A DNA stretch of 64,000 nucleotides. Source: Cunninghamella blakesleeana. Taxonomy: Eukaryota > Mucoromycota > Mucoromycetes > Mucorales > Cunninghamellaceae. Below the pieces are notes generated by a model. It had not been told where the DNA came from and searched no databases. It saw only the letters and a program-made list of their open reading frames with translations. Positions 46,013 through 55,417 of this stretch are shown here, piece after piece. Made by a program: the position numbers and the translations under genes. The stretch spans positions 1,323,501 through 1,387,500 of the forward strand of contig JAFCIZ010000002.1 in the NCBI GenBank assembly GCA_017871115.1, written 5' to 3'. Within the stretch, counting starts at the first letter, position 1; each line of letters starts with the position of its first letter.

Positions 46013-47896
46013 GAATCTACTGATAGTAATGAAGAAGATGCTGTACAAGATGATGAAGACTTTTATCTAATGGATGATCATGAAAAAAGTCCAGTAATCC
46101 AAACACGTCCAAATAAAGATGAAGGTACTATGATGATATTAAGTGGAAATACTGGTTTATCAATACCACCTTATCATATTTGTCAAATCAACTATGCTAT
46201 TGATGAAAATATAATCGTTCCACATTTTAAACATCTTGATGAATTTTTGGATAAACATGAAGACTTTGATGTAATCTTGGAAATTATCAATAAAACTGAA
46301 GACATGATGGAAATACCGCCAAACAACATACTAGGTGAATTCATAAATAGAAAACAATTTCCAATACAAAAGGATCCATATGTCGAATATACTGGTTATG
46401 ATTTTGAGGACCACTATAGAGAATTACCACCTTCTCTGCTGGAAGATGATACTGAAGAAATTATTCTTGATCCAAATATAAAAGGAAAAATCCAAATGGG
46501 TGACATACCTGAAGAATACAAAAAGAAATTTTATAAATTAATACACCACTATCAAGATATCTTTGATTGGAATAATGATAAAATGGGAAAAACTACATTA
46601 ATAGAACACGAAATAATATTAAAAGAAAATACATTACCTATCAGACACAGACCATATAGATTGGGACCAAGTGAACAAGAATATTTGAAGAATGAATTAG
46701 ACCGTCTTTGTAAATTGGGAATTATAAAACCTTCAAATTCTCCTTTTACTGCACCAATTATTTTAGTCAAAAAGAAGAATGGTGAATATCGTATGGTAGT
46801 TGACTATCGTAAACTGAATACACATACAAAAGTTGATTCATATCCACTACCACGTATTGATGATCTAATTGACGAACTTGGAAAATCAAAAATATTTTCT
46901 GCTTTGGATTTAAGATCTGGTTTCCATCAAGTTCCATTAAAAGAATCAAGTAAAGAATTAACTGGCTTTACAACTAAATTTGGTACTTATCAATATGAAA
47001 TGCTGCCAATGGGATTGGTGAATAGTCCTGCTACTTTCCAAAGATTAATTGATATCTGTTATAAAGATTTGCTGCATAGTAATCTAGTCGCATTTATTGA
47101 TGATCTTAATGTACATTCCAAAAACTTGGATCAACACCTAATTGACTTGGAAAGATTATTCGAATACACTAGAAGAGGTGGATTGGTATTTAATATTGAA
47201 AAGTGTATATTCTTTAAAGATGAATTAAAATTTTTAGGCTATATAATAACTGCTGAAGGAATCAAGACTGATCCAGATAAAATTGCAAAGGTTAAAGATT
47301 ATCCAATACCAAAAACAATTAAACAAGTTAGAGGCTTTTTAGGTTTAGCTTCATATTACAGAAGATTTGTAAAAGGATTTGCTGCTACTGCTAGGCCATT
47401 ACATGATCAAACAAAAACCAAAAAGAGAATACCATGGACAGAAGATACAACAAAAGCTTTTGAAAAATTAAAGGAAAATCTAATCAATGCTCCAATATTA
47501 AGAAGACCTGATTTTGATAAACCATTCATTGTTGTATGCGATGCTTCACAACTAGGACTAGGTTCTATATTAACACAACTAGATGATGATGGTCGTGAAC
47601 ATCCTATAATATTTGCCAGTAGAGGATTGAAGAATAGTGAATTAAACTATGGTGCTACTAAATTAGAATGTCTTGCTTTGGTATGGAGTTTACAAATATT
47701 CAGACCGTATTTATTGGGAAAGAAGTTTACTGTTATATCTGATCATTCGCCGTTAAGATGGTTAATTGAATCACCAAAAGTTACTGGAATTGTTGCAAGA
47801 TGGATCACATATTTAGCCGATTATGAATTTGAAATCAAATATAGAGCTGGAAGAAAACAAGAAGCTGCTGATTTTCTTTCAAGGCTAGGCTACTAA
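46013..47896 (+). CDS. Element C Pol continued: reverse transcriptase and RNase H
   Basis: This continues the protease-bearing frame after element D. An acidic leader is followed by a linker (SIPPYHICQINY), then reverse transcriptase: GIIKPSNSPFTAPIILVKKK, YRMVVDYRKLNTHT, FSALDLRSGFHQVPL, LPMGLVNSPATFQRL and FIDDLNVHS with the catalytic Asp pair. RNase H has VCDASQLGLGSILTQL, TKLECLALVWSLQ, ISDHSPLRWLI and EAADFLSRLGY. A stop follows RNase H at 47894-47896, so integrase is not in the same frame or polyprotein, unlike typical Ty3 elements. Confidence 0.92.
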   Translation, partial: ESTDSNEEDAVQDDEDFYLMDDHEKSPVIQTRPNKDEGTMMILSGNTGLSIPPYHICQINYAIDENIIVPHFKHLDEFLDKHEDFDVILEIINKTEDMMEIPPNNILGEFINRKQFPIQKDPYVEYTGYDFEDHYRELPPSLLEDDTEEIILDPNIKGKIQMGDIPEEYKKKFYKLIHHYQDIFDWNNDKMGKTTLIEHEIILKENTLPIRHRPYRLGPSEQEYLKNELDRLCKLGIIKPSNSPFTAPIILVKKKNGEYRMVVDYRKLNTHTKVDSYPLPRIDDLIDELGKSKIFSALDLRSGFHQVPLKESSKELTGFTTKFGTYQYEMLPMGLVNSPATFQRLIDICYKDLLHSNLVAFIDDLNVHSKNLDQHLIDLERLFEYTRRGGLVFNIEKCIFFKDELKFLGYIITAEGIKTDPDKIAKVKDYPIPKTIKQVRGFLGLASYYRRFVKGFAATARPLHDQTKTKKRIPWTEDTTKAFEKLKENLINAPILRRPDFDKPFIVVCDASQLGLGSILTQLDDDGREHPIIFASRGLKNSELNYGATKLECLALVWSLQIFRPYLLGKKFTVISDHSPLRWLIESPKVTGIVARWITYLADYEFEIKYRAGRKQEAADFLSRLGY

Positions 47897-48141
47897 AATA
47901 ACAAAATGCATAAATATAAATACATATATATATAAAAAAAAAAACAAAAAACAAAAACAAACAAAAACAAAAAAAAAAAAATTCAATTACTTACTACTCG
48001 ACCAAGTTTTGCTGAAGTCGTAAAAAGCTGCATACTTACATTGAAAATCGATCAACACTATTTATCAGTATTACTAAAATATTATTCAACAATATATTCA
48101 AGAATCTAAATACAAGAAATTTACAACAAATATCAGTAAAA
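47897..48141 (+). other. Spacer between RNase H and integrase ORFs of element C
   Basis: The 245-bp spacer is A-rich at first (AAAAACAAAAACAAAC-like, 47930-47980). It ends AATATCAG then TAAAAATGG, so a splice acceptor just before the integrase ATG is conceivable. No ORF crosses it. Confidence 0.7.
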
Positions 48142-49455
48142 ATGGAACAAAACAAAATTGATTTAATAAAAAATTATTTATCAACATTAAAATTACCTGA
48201 CAACATCACCGATAAAGAAAAGAATTATTTACAAAAACATTCCCACAAATTTATCATACACAACAACGAATTGTACCGATATAATATTAACCTGCAGACG
48301 ATAAGAAAAGTTTTGAATAAAGATCAAGTGTCAGAAGCATTATATATGCATCATCAACATCCATTAGGAGGACATATGGGTTACCACAACACATTATTCA
48401 AACTTGCAAATCATTATTATTGGGAAAATATGACAAAAGATGTACAGAATTACGTCAAGAAATGCAGTAGATGTCAAACTACAGGTCCTGCTAAACATAA
48501 CGAATTATTACACCCTATTCCAACAACATCCAAACCTTTCTTCCAATGGGCATTAGATGTCAAACATATTTCTACATCTAAAAATGGATATAGATATATA
48601 GTTGCAGGTATTGATTATCTAACGAAATGGGTTGAAGCTCGTGCATTAAAATTCCAAACTGCAGCCGAAATAGCATTGTTTATTTATGAAGATATTATTT
48701 GTCGACACGGTGCGCCACACATAATAATTACAGATAATGGAAAACCATTTATAGGTGGTTTAATTAAAAAGGTCTGCTTCCAATATAATATCCACCATAA
48801 AACTATAAGTGTTGGAAATTCGCAAGCAAACGGGTTGATAGAAAAGTTTAATTCCACATTAGGCGCTATTCTAAAAAAGTTAAACAATAAAGAAAAACAA
48901 GTATGGGATCAATATTTACCTTCCGTTCTATTTGCCTATCGTACTATCAAACAAAAATCAACAAATTATTCTCCTTTTTATTTAACTTACGGGCATGAAG
49001 CAAAAACACCTTATGATTTATTTATGGATATACCAATAGAAGTAAATTCTGCAAGATTCCAATATCAGTTACACGTACGTGCTGCAAAAGAATTATTGTC
49101 ACTAAAACAGATAAGAGAAGACGCTGCAGAATTTATAAAGAAATCCCAAAAGAATCAAAAGAAGGCCATTGACAAGAAGATTAATAATGAAAAGAAGGAA
49201 TGGAAACCGCCTTTTAGAATTGGTGATATTGTTATGATGTATATTGGAAGAAAATCAAACTCTTGGGGTGGCAAAATATCAGATAACTGGAAAGGCAAAT
49301 ATATTGTTCATCAAAGTTTAGGTAAAGGTACTTATCTGATAAAAGAATTCAACGTGACCAATACCAAACTAAGAAGAATACACGGCAATAAATTGAAGTT
49401 GTTGCAGATGCCTGACGTATTTTGGATTGACTTTGCTAAAAAGACAATCGTATAA
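48142..49455 (+). CDS. Element C integrase on its own ORF
   Basis: The product is 437 residues. The zinc-binding region is HHQHPLGGHMGYH...KKCSRCQ, and the DDE catalytic core has QWALDVKHIS, IIITDNGKPFIGG and SQANGLIEKFN. The C-terminal domain (FRIGDIVMMYIGRK, DNWKGKYIVHQSLGKGTYLI) resembles the GPY/F module; no chromodomain is present. The ORF has its own good ATG (AAAATGG), which fits separate expression. Confidence 0.92.
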   Translation: MEQNKIDLIKNYLSTLKLPDNITDKEKNYLQKHSHKFIIHNNELYRYNINLQTIRKVLNKDQVSEALYMHHQHPLGGHMGYHNTLFKLANHYYWENMTKDVQNYVKKCSRCQTTGPAKHNELLHPIPTTSKPFFQWALDVKHISTSKNGYRYIVAGIDYLTKWVEARALKFQTAAEIALFIYEDIICRHGAPHIIITDNGKPFIGGLIKKVCFQYNIHHKTISVGNSQANGLIEKFNSTLGAILKKLNNKEKQVWDQYLPSVLFAYRTIKQKSTNYSPFYLTYGHEAKTPYDLFMDIPIEVNSARFQYQLHVRAAKELLSLKQIREDAAEFIKKSQKNQKKAIDKKINNEKKEWKPPFRIGDIVMMYIGRKSNSWGGKISDNWKGKYIVHQSLGKGTYLIKEFNVTNTKLRRIHGNKLKLLQMPDVFWIDFAKKTIV

Positions 49456-49609
49456 AAAAAAAAAAAAATTTTTATGGGAAAAAAAAAAAAAAAAAAGAAA
49501 AACTTTATATATATATTTAAAATTCCGAAAAAAAAAAAAACTATAAATAAGGAAAATTTTGAAAAAAAAAAAAATTATAAATAATAATAATAACTTTTAT
49601 CTCTTCAAC
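49456..49609 (+). other. A-rich spacer before ORF3 of element C
   Basis: The spacer between integrase and ORF3 has poly-A runs and AAATT; it resembles the RNase H-integrase spacer. The frame is open upstream of the ORF3 ATG but is low complexity. Confidence 0.6.
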
Positions 49610-50227
49610 ATGAACACTCTCTCAAATATCTTTGATTTAAACCTCGAAACCATGGATTGTGATTCTGGATATATGGCCGAAGCTATGGATACGAATCAAG
49701 ATTTCTTAAATGAATTTTTGAAACAAGATATTGATAATCTTCTTAATATGGAAATAAACAATAGCGATACTTCCATGCCAAATGGTGATATGCAAATAAT
49801 GAATAGCATCTTCACGCCTGAAATGATGCTATGGCTAAATAATGATTTTACGATGGAAGACCATTTAAAAATACAAATCAAGAACAATTTTAATAAGTTT
49901 GTTAACCTTTGTATCGCTGAATTGGACAACAAATGGAAAAAGGAAAATTTGTTAGACAATATTATCATTCCTGATGCCTTGCAATATATCCATGAAACGC
50001 TCAAGAAACCAAACACGCTTTCTGAAAAGAAAATTTATTATGGAAAAAGAAGAAAGATATTGGAAGAATTATTTCAAGGTCTGGGGTATCAAGATTTTAA
50101 AAATGAAATTATCAAAAAGACGAATGCCAAAGACAAGTGGACAAGAAAAGATGGAGGTCCATCTCATTCCTGGTGGGATGATGTTATGAAGTGGATTCGT
50201 TTGGATCACTTCAAAAACGGTGTTTAA
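49610..50227 (+). CDS. Element C third ORF (ORF3), unknown function
   Basis: This 205-residue ORF after integrase is not part of the standard Ty3 set. The N-terminal third is acidic (LETMDCDSGYMAEAMDTNQD, FLKQDIDNLLNMEINN) and the C-terminal half is basic (YYGKRRKILEELFQGLGYQD, IIKKTNAKDKWTRK). It ends WWDDVMKWIRLDHFKNGV. The last 15 codons lie inside the 3' LTR (from 50182), so the same codons are also present in the 5' LTR. The purine-rich GGTGGGATGA next to the LTR lies in the ORF. A diverged homologue is the relic at 25341-25813. An acidic head and basic tail could suit a nucleic-acid or chromatin adaptor, but that is a guess. Confidence 0.72.
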   Translation: MNTLSNIFDLNLETMDCDSGYMAEAMDTNQDFLNEFLKQDIDNLLNMEINNSDTSMPNGDMQIMNSIFTPEMMLWLNNDFTMEDHLKIQIKNNFNKFVNLCIAELDNKWKKENLLDNIIIPDALQYIHETLKKPNTLSEKKIYYGKRRKILEELFQGLGYQDFKNEIIKKTNAKDKWTRKDGGPSHSWWDDVMKWIRLDHFKNGV

Positions 50228-50816
50228 ATTTTAAACCTTATTTTATACTTTTACCTTTCATGGGAAGATAAAAAGTTTATATATTACTTTTACTTTCTCT
50301 TGGAAGATAAAAAGTTCTATACTTTTACCTTCTCTCAGAAGATAAAAAGTCAAACCTTATTTCTAAAAAATAGTATAAATACTCGACATTTTTATTTTTA
50401 TTTTTGAAAAATCAGTTAATTTGAAATAAAGATTTTTATATATTAAATTCTCTTAACTCATCTTTTTAGCTAAAGATTATATTTATTTTATATTAATATT
50501 GTTGATTACTATCCAATATTATTTTATATTATATTATTATAATAATCGTTGATCTTTATCCGATATTATATTTATTTTATTTTAATTTTATTATTTTGTC
50601 TATATAATTGTTGATCTTTATCCAATTATATAATTTATTTTATTTTATTTTATTATTTTATTTTTATTTTAAACTATCAATCTAAACTAAGTTGTATCTA
50701 CTTATAAAACAAGATACTGGTGCTCACTGACGACTAAACTAAACTACAAAACTATCTACTTTCCAAAACTATAAAAGGAAATTCTACTTTTCAAACAACC
50801 AAAAATTTACACAACA
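50182..50816 (+). repeat. 3' LTR of element C
   Basis: TGTTATGAAGTGG to ACACAACA, 635 bp, apparently identical to the two parts of the 5' LTR. CTAT follows at 50817. Confidence 0.93.
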
Positions 50817-50864
50817 CTATAAAAGGAAATTCTACTCTTCAAACAACTAAAAATTTACACAACA
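50817..50864 (+). repeat. Older LTR tail hosting element C (right side)
   Basis: CTATAAAAGGAAATTCTACT to ACACAACA continues the LTR interrupted at 33144. Confidence 0.7.
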
Positions 50865-50905
50865 AAGCTTACGCGCACCACCTGGGTAATTATTTATCCA
50901 TAGAT

Positions 50906-50921
50906 GATGGGCAAAAAGAAA
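50906..50921 (-). terminator. RNA polymerase III terminator of the tRNA-Tyr gene
   Basis: On the minus strand the tRNA is followed at once by TTTCTTTTT, a T-rich Pol III stop. Confidence 0.75.
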
Positions 50922-51005
50922 TCCCTTCAACCTGATTCGAACAAGTGACCTAAGGATGACAACTTTCATTACAGTCCTCCGCTCTACCAACTGAGCTATA
51001 AAGGG
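50922..51005 (-). tRNA. tRNA-Tyr (GTA) with a short intron
   Basis: The 84-nt gene folds as a cloverleaf. The acceptor CCCTTTA pairs with TGAAGGG, the D arm is GCTC-AGTTGGTAGA-GAGC-like, the T arm is ACTTG-TTCGAAT-CAGGT, and the discriminator is A. The anticodon arm is GAGGA CT GTA A ... A TCCTT. An 11-nt intron (TGAAAGTTGTC) sits one base after the anticodon, the canonical place for nuclear tRNA-Tyr. A-box and B-box (GGTTCGAATC-like) are intact. It is the only non-repeat gene in the right 39 kb and lies between retroelements. Confidence 0.93.
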
Positions 51006-51530
51006 ATTAGTTGAATGCTAGACCAGGCTGTAATAATTGAATATTTAATCAAAATATTTAATAAAAAAAGGTATATTTTTTATTCATTTACACTTTATTT
51101 TTATTGCTATTAACTGCGTTCTATTATTACCGTTTAATATTTTTTTTTTTAGTCGACATAGTCTTCTTTTTTTATATGATTTGATATCAAAATATGGTTG
51201 TATAAAAATAATCAGATTGTATTAATTAAATAAATAAAATCAAAAAGTAATACAACACATAATTTTTGTTTTATCGACTCTTTTATTTCATCACATTTTA
51301 TTTTATTATAACAAGTTAAAGGCAATTAATTTCAATAAATCAACTGATATCTTATGATCGCTAGTTTAATCATTTAAAATTGTAAACAAATTTATTAAAT
51401 AAATAAAAAAGTAAAAGGGCAAGAATATATTTATTGCAAAAAAAAACAAATTAAATCTCAGCTTTATTAAAAGACAGATAGTTATATTGGAAAACATATA
51501 AAAAACCATAAAAGGTACATTTTTTAAAAA
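51006..51530. other. Unique AT-rich DNA upstream of tRNA-Tyr
   Basis: I see no gene. This is probably remaining host sequence between the two retroelement blocks. Confidence 0.5.
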
Positions 51531-51651
51531 ATTAAATCTTTATTTAATATCATTGATCCTAACCGATATTAATTAATTTTATCTCATTCATATATACATA
51601 ATTATTTTATTTTATTAACTGAAACTAAGTAGTATCTACTTATAAAGCAAG
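51531..51651 (+). repeat. Truncated LTR end
   Basis: Bases resembling the distal part of family A LTRs (ATCATTGATCCTAACCGATA, then AACTAAGTAGTATCTACTTA and TATAAAGCAAG) end where the next LTR starts. Confidence 0.55.
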
Positions 51652-52140
51652 TGTCATCCTAGCGGATGAAGTTGGCGGCGATTAATTTTTTTTCACAACC
51701 AAAGTTCTACAACCAAACTCCTACAAACTTTTTCCTCTTCCTCTCCCTAAAAAAAATTGTTTTAATATAAATAGGAAAGAATGTTTTTTTTCTCTTACGT
51801 TTTTTTTTTTTTCTTTCTTTGTCAAATATAAATATCATATTTTTAAATAATATTTTATATAATAAATATTTTATTTGTCCAAACCAATTTTATTTTTAAA
51901 CTTTATTAACTTTACTTATATTTCTTAATTGAAATCTTTTTATTTTATTTTATTACAACAAACATATTTTATTAAGTGAAATCATTTTATTTATTTTTAC
52001 TTTTGCTTTATCTTAAGTCGTTCTACTTATAAAACAAGAACTGGTGCTCACTGGAAATTATATTATTATAATTAATTCAAATACAAACTCTTACTTTTTT
52101 ATTTTAACAAAAATAACTCTTACCAAAAACACACACAACA
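51652..52140 (+). repeat. LTR of family G (solo or remnant)
   Basis: It starts TGTCATCCTAGCGGATGAAG and ends ACACACAACA. The U3/R part is shared with 25815-26417. The LTR core ACTTATAAAACAAGAACTGG is at about 52025. No matching target duplication was found. Confidence 0.65.
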
Positions 52141-52168
52141 CTATTAATCTAAACTAAGTTGTATCTAC

Positions 52169-52933
52169 TGTTATGGTATGGCTGAACTTATCGTACCTAA
52201 ATAACCCTAAAAATAATTTTTAAATATATTTTTATATAGGTGTGTTTGCATATATAAATATATGTATATATATATTAACCTTATATTTTATCTAATAGTA
52301 TTTTATAATTATATATATATATTTATTTTATCTTTTATAACTTAACCAATTTATACTCTCCTTGTTATAAAGGTCTTTATAACTTACCTACCGGTCTGGG
52401 TTTGAATTCAGAGCATTTTTATATATAAAGGAGCGAATTTTTATTTTATTTTTGAAAAATCAGTTAATTTGAAATAAAGCTTTTTATATATTAAATACTC
52501 TTAACTCATCATTTTAGCTAATGATTATATTTATTTTATATTAATATTTTTTAAAAAAATAAGTTTATATTTATAATTTTGACAGTTCAATATTATTTGA
52601 ATTATTCAAAATAAATGATTTATCAGAATTTTATGAATTAATTATAGTATCAAGAAGGAATCAATCGTTTATGCATAAAATCCACCTCTTATGCTTATGG
52701 ATTTGGCTCAAAAGTATTATATTATATTTTTGATAATGTAAAGATTTATCATAATTTATATTATTTCATTTCATTTCATTTCATTTTACTTTATTAATTT
52801 AAACTAAGTTGTATCTACTTATAAAGCAAGATACTGGTGCTCACTGATGACTAACTAAACTATAAAACTACCTACTTTCCAAAACTATAAAAGGAAATTC
52901 TACTTTTTCAAACAACCAAAAATTTACACAACA
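52169..52933 (+). repeat. LTR of family A (solo)
   Basis: It starts TGTTATGGTATGGCTGAACT after CTAC and ends ACACAACA. The stretch 52545-52780 does not match the other family A LTRs and may be an old replacement. The distal core ACTTATAAAGCAAGATACTGG is at about 52817. Confidence 0.7.
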
Positions 52934-53017
52934 ATAAACTTTTATATTTTATTTTTAATTTTATTATTACTCTTTTTATATAATAATCTACTCTCTGACT
53001 TTAAAATTCATTTGCAT
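52934..53017 (+). repeat. Fragment of a family G-like LTR hosting element B
   Basis: TACTCTTTTTATATAATAATCTAC...ATTCATTTGCAT matches 26265-26318, so element B entered another LTR. The four bases before element B are GCAT. Confidence 0.6.
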
Positions 53018-53188
53018 TGTCGACAATGGTGATACCAATGGCGCTCCTTAAAACTAGTACTGCTTTTTGGAGTAGCTACTCCTGGAGTAGCCGCTCTTGG
53101 AGTGGCCACTCCATACGATAGTCACTTTCATCTCTTTTCCCTACTCTCAATATACTTTGAATAATTTTTTAAATTTTTTTTTAATATA

Positions 53189-54850
53189 CAGTGGGGGAAA
53201 AAACTGTTCATACGTTTTCAAAATTTGACTTTGTTCTTTAATTACTCTATCAATACTTTATCAATCCTTATGAAACTTAGAATAGTAATAGAATAGCTTA
53301 TTTATAAATATATTACAAAGTTTGAGTTTAAAATATTTAGATCTCCGGTTTTTATTAAGGTTTTAAACACCGATGTCCATATGAACAGTTTTTTCCAATT
53401 TCTAATTAAATAACTAATATCTTGTTGGTCCGCCTTTAGCATCCAATACAGCTTGAATACGATCAGGCATACTATCTATGTATCTTCTACATTGTTCCTG
53501 TGTAAAAGAATTCCATTCTACATCAATTCTTTCCCATAATTCGTGAACACCTTTAGCCCTGGTACTGTATTCACTAAGCTTTAACTTCAAGTGGTGCCAC
53601 ACATGTTCAATTGGGTTTAAGTCAGGACTTTGAGCTGGCCAATCTTCGAGTATTTTTATCCTTTCTTGCCGCATCCATTCAATAGTAGATGTTGCTTTAT
53701 GTTTTGGGTCGTTATCCTGTTGAAAATAATACTCTGACCAGTCAAAACCATAGTATTCCATGCTATCTCTGAATGTAGTGTTCAAAATTTCTTGATAATC
53801 CTTAGCTTTCATAGTCCCATCGTAAACTTGACATGCATATCCTGGTCCAGAATGAGTTATACAACCCCACATCATTATATTTCCACCCCCATGCTTGACT
53901 GTTAAATCAAGATGATGAGGCTTCAATTTGTCACCTGGTCTTGACCAATAATATTTGCAGCCATCAGACCCCCAGACGTTTATTTTGGTTTCGTCAGAGA
54001 ATACTACACGTCTCCAGTCATCAATAGTCCAATTTCTGTATCTTTTTGCAAAGTTTAAACGGTCCTGTTGATGCTTTTTTGACAAAAGTGGCTTCTTTTT
54101 TTTGATGGCAGAAAAAAAATTCATAGATTTTAAAACATTAGCCGATGTTTTGACTGTCAATTCATATCCTAGGTTCGATAACATCCTTTGGACATCCGTG
54201 GCAGTTAGTAGTTGACCTGATAGAACCATTTTTTTAATAAGAGATTTAGTTTTGTCGGCTACAACAATAGGTCTTCCACCAAGATTACGGTTTCTATTAG
54301 GGAACCACTTACTAGAGTAGTTACTAATGACACCTTTTGATAAACCAAGTCTACTAGAAATGATACTGTATGGTATTTCATTGATCAACATTGCTTTTAA
54401 ATCATTTTGGACGTCTACAGGTAAAGCTTGAGGCATCTTGATTAATGGACAAAGTGAATAGGTAGTTTAATTGAGGTGATAAAGAAAAGTGAAAGAAAAT
54501 AAAAAAAAATAAACTGAAAAATAATGGTTTAAATAGTTTTTCGGAATGCATTTATGTTAGTAATCATTATTCTATACTTTCCGAACCAATAATAAAAGGT
54601 AAGGTAGGCAAACAGAACGGAAATGCTTAATATTCACATTATGGAAAAAACTGTTCATATGGACATCGGTGTTTAAAACCTTAATAAAAACCGGAGATCT
54701 AAATATTTTAAACTCAAACTTTGTAATATATTTATAAATAATCTATTCTATTACTATTCTAAGTTTCATAAGGATTGATAAAGTATTGATAGAGTAATTA
54801 AAGAACAAAGTCAAATTTTGAAAACGTATGAACAGTTTTTTCCCCCACTG
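53189..54850 (-). mobile_element. Tc1/mariner element, family D copy 1
   Basis: The 208-bp inverted repeats (53189-53396 and 54643-54850) start CAGTGGGGGAAAAAACTGTT, with TA at 53187-53188 and 54851-54852. Outer motif CTGTTCATACG, inner motif (inverted) CTGTTCATATGGACATCGG. The uninterrupted LTR site is seen at about 31220. Length 1662 bp. Confidence 0.95.
53414..54436 (-). CDS. Tc1-like transposase, family D copy 1 (intact)
   Basis: The product is 340 residues. The helix-turn-helix reads SRLGLSKGVISNYSSKW (29-45). The DD34E core is VFSDETKINVWGS, FQQDNDPKHKA and SPDLNPIEHVW; the GGGN box is intact (HGGGNIMMWGC). It differs from copy 2 (62277) at only seven residues, five of them inside residues 31-42. 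Confidence 0.95.
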   Translation of the reverse strand: MPQALPVDVQNDLKAMLINEIPYSIISSRLGLSKGVISNYSSKWFPNRNRNLGGRPIVVADKTKSLIKKMVLSGQLLTATDVQRMLSNLGYELTVKTSANVLKSMNFFSAIKKKKPLLSKKHQQDRLNFAKRYRNWTIDDWRRVVFSDETKINVWGSDGCKYYWSRPGDKLKPHHLDLTVKHGGGNIMMWGCITHSGPGYACQVYDGTMKAKDYQEILNTTFRDSMEYYGFDWSEYYFQQDNDPKHKATSTIEWMRQERIKILEDWPAQSPDLNPIEHVWHHLKLKLSEYSTRAKGVHELWERIDVEWNSFTQEQCRRYIDSMPDRIQAVLDAKGGPTRY

Positions 54851-55417
54851 TAAATAGAACCAATTTTTTTCTCTTTCTTTCTCTTAAATTGTCAAATTTT
54901 TATAATAAATTATTATCTACTAAATAATTATTGAACTTGTCCACTTTATAAAACAAACTTTATAATTTTAAATTTTTTTATTTTAACTTACTATAACATA
55001 TTCAATTATTGAACTTATCTATTTTTTATTTAACAAATTATTTTATTTTTATTTTATTTTTACTTTATAATATTTTATATTATTATATACTATCTTATTT
55101 TATAATATTTATTTACTTAAATATTCTATACTACTGATCTAAATCATTTAAACTCTTTACTACTTATTTTACTCGGCGGTCATTAAACTTTTGCTTTAAT
55201 CCTGCTTATATTTTACTTATAATCTTTATTTTATTTTCTTTTATTTTTTTTATTTTATTTTATTTTTTTAATTTTCTATTCCTTTATATTAAGTCGTTCT
55301 ACTTATAAAACAGGAACTGGTGCTCACTGGAAACTTATTATATACTCCAAATATAACTTATAATACTCATTCCTCATTTCAAAAATAAATCTTAACCAAA
55401 AACCCACATAACATATT

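Larger units (their letters stand above)
33145..50816 (+). mobile_element. Ty3-like LTR retrotransposon 'element C' with nested insertions
   Basis: The two LTRs are both 635 bp once the Tc1 insert is discounted, and I see no difference between them, which points to recent insertion. The target duplication is CTAT. The order is LTR, primer-binding site, gag, -1 frameshift, protease (interrupted by element D), reverse transcriptase, RNase H, stop, a separate integrase ORF, a third ORF, then LTR. Without its two insertions the element is about 8.1 kb. It sits inside the tail of an older LTR, about 100 bp from a tRNA-Tyr gene. Confidence 0.9.
53018..55413 (+). repeat. 5' LTR of element B, interrupted by Tc1-D copy 1
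   Basis: TGTCGACAATGG to CCCACATAACA; 732 bp without the 1664-bp Tc1 insert. U3 contains a short tandem around 53075-53125 (GGAGTAGCTACTCCT, GGAGTAGCCGCTCTT, GGAGTGGCCACTCCA), three 15-bp units that are themselves partly palindromic. Confidence 0.85.

Noticed and set aside
50182..50227. Placing the start of element C's LTR at the palindromic TGTTTAAATTTTAAACC
   Set aside because: The identity between the two LTRs extends 39 bp further left, to TGTTATGAAG, where flanks diverge and both copies become exactly 635 bp.
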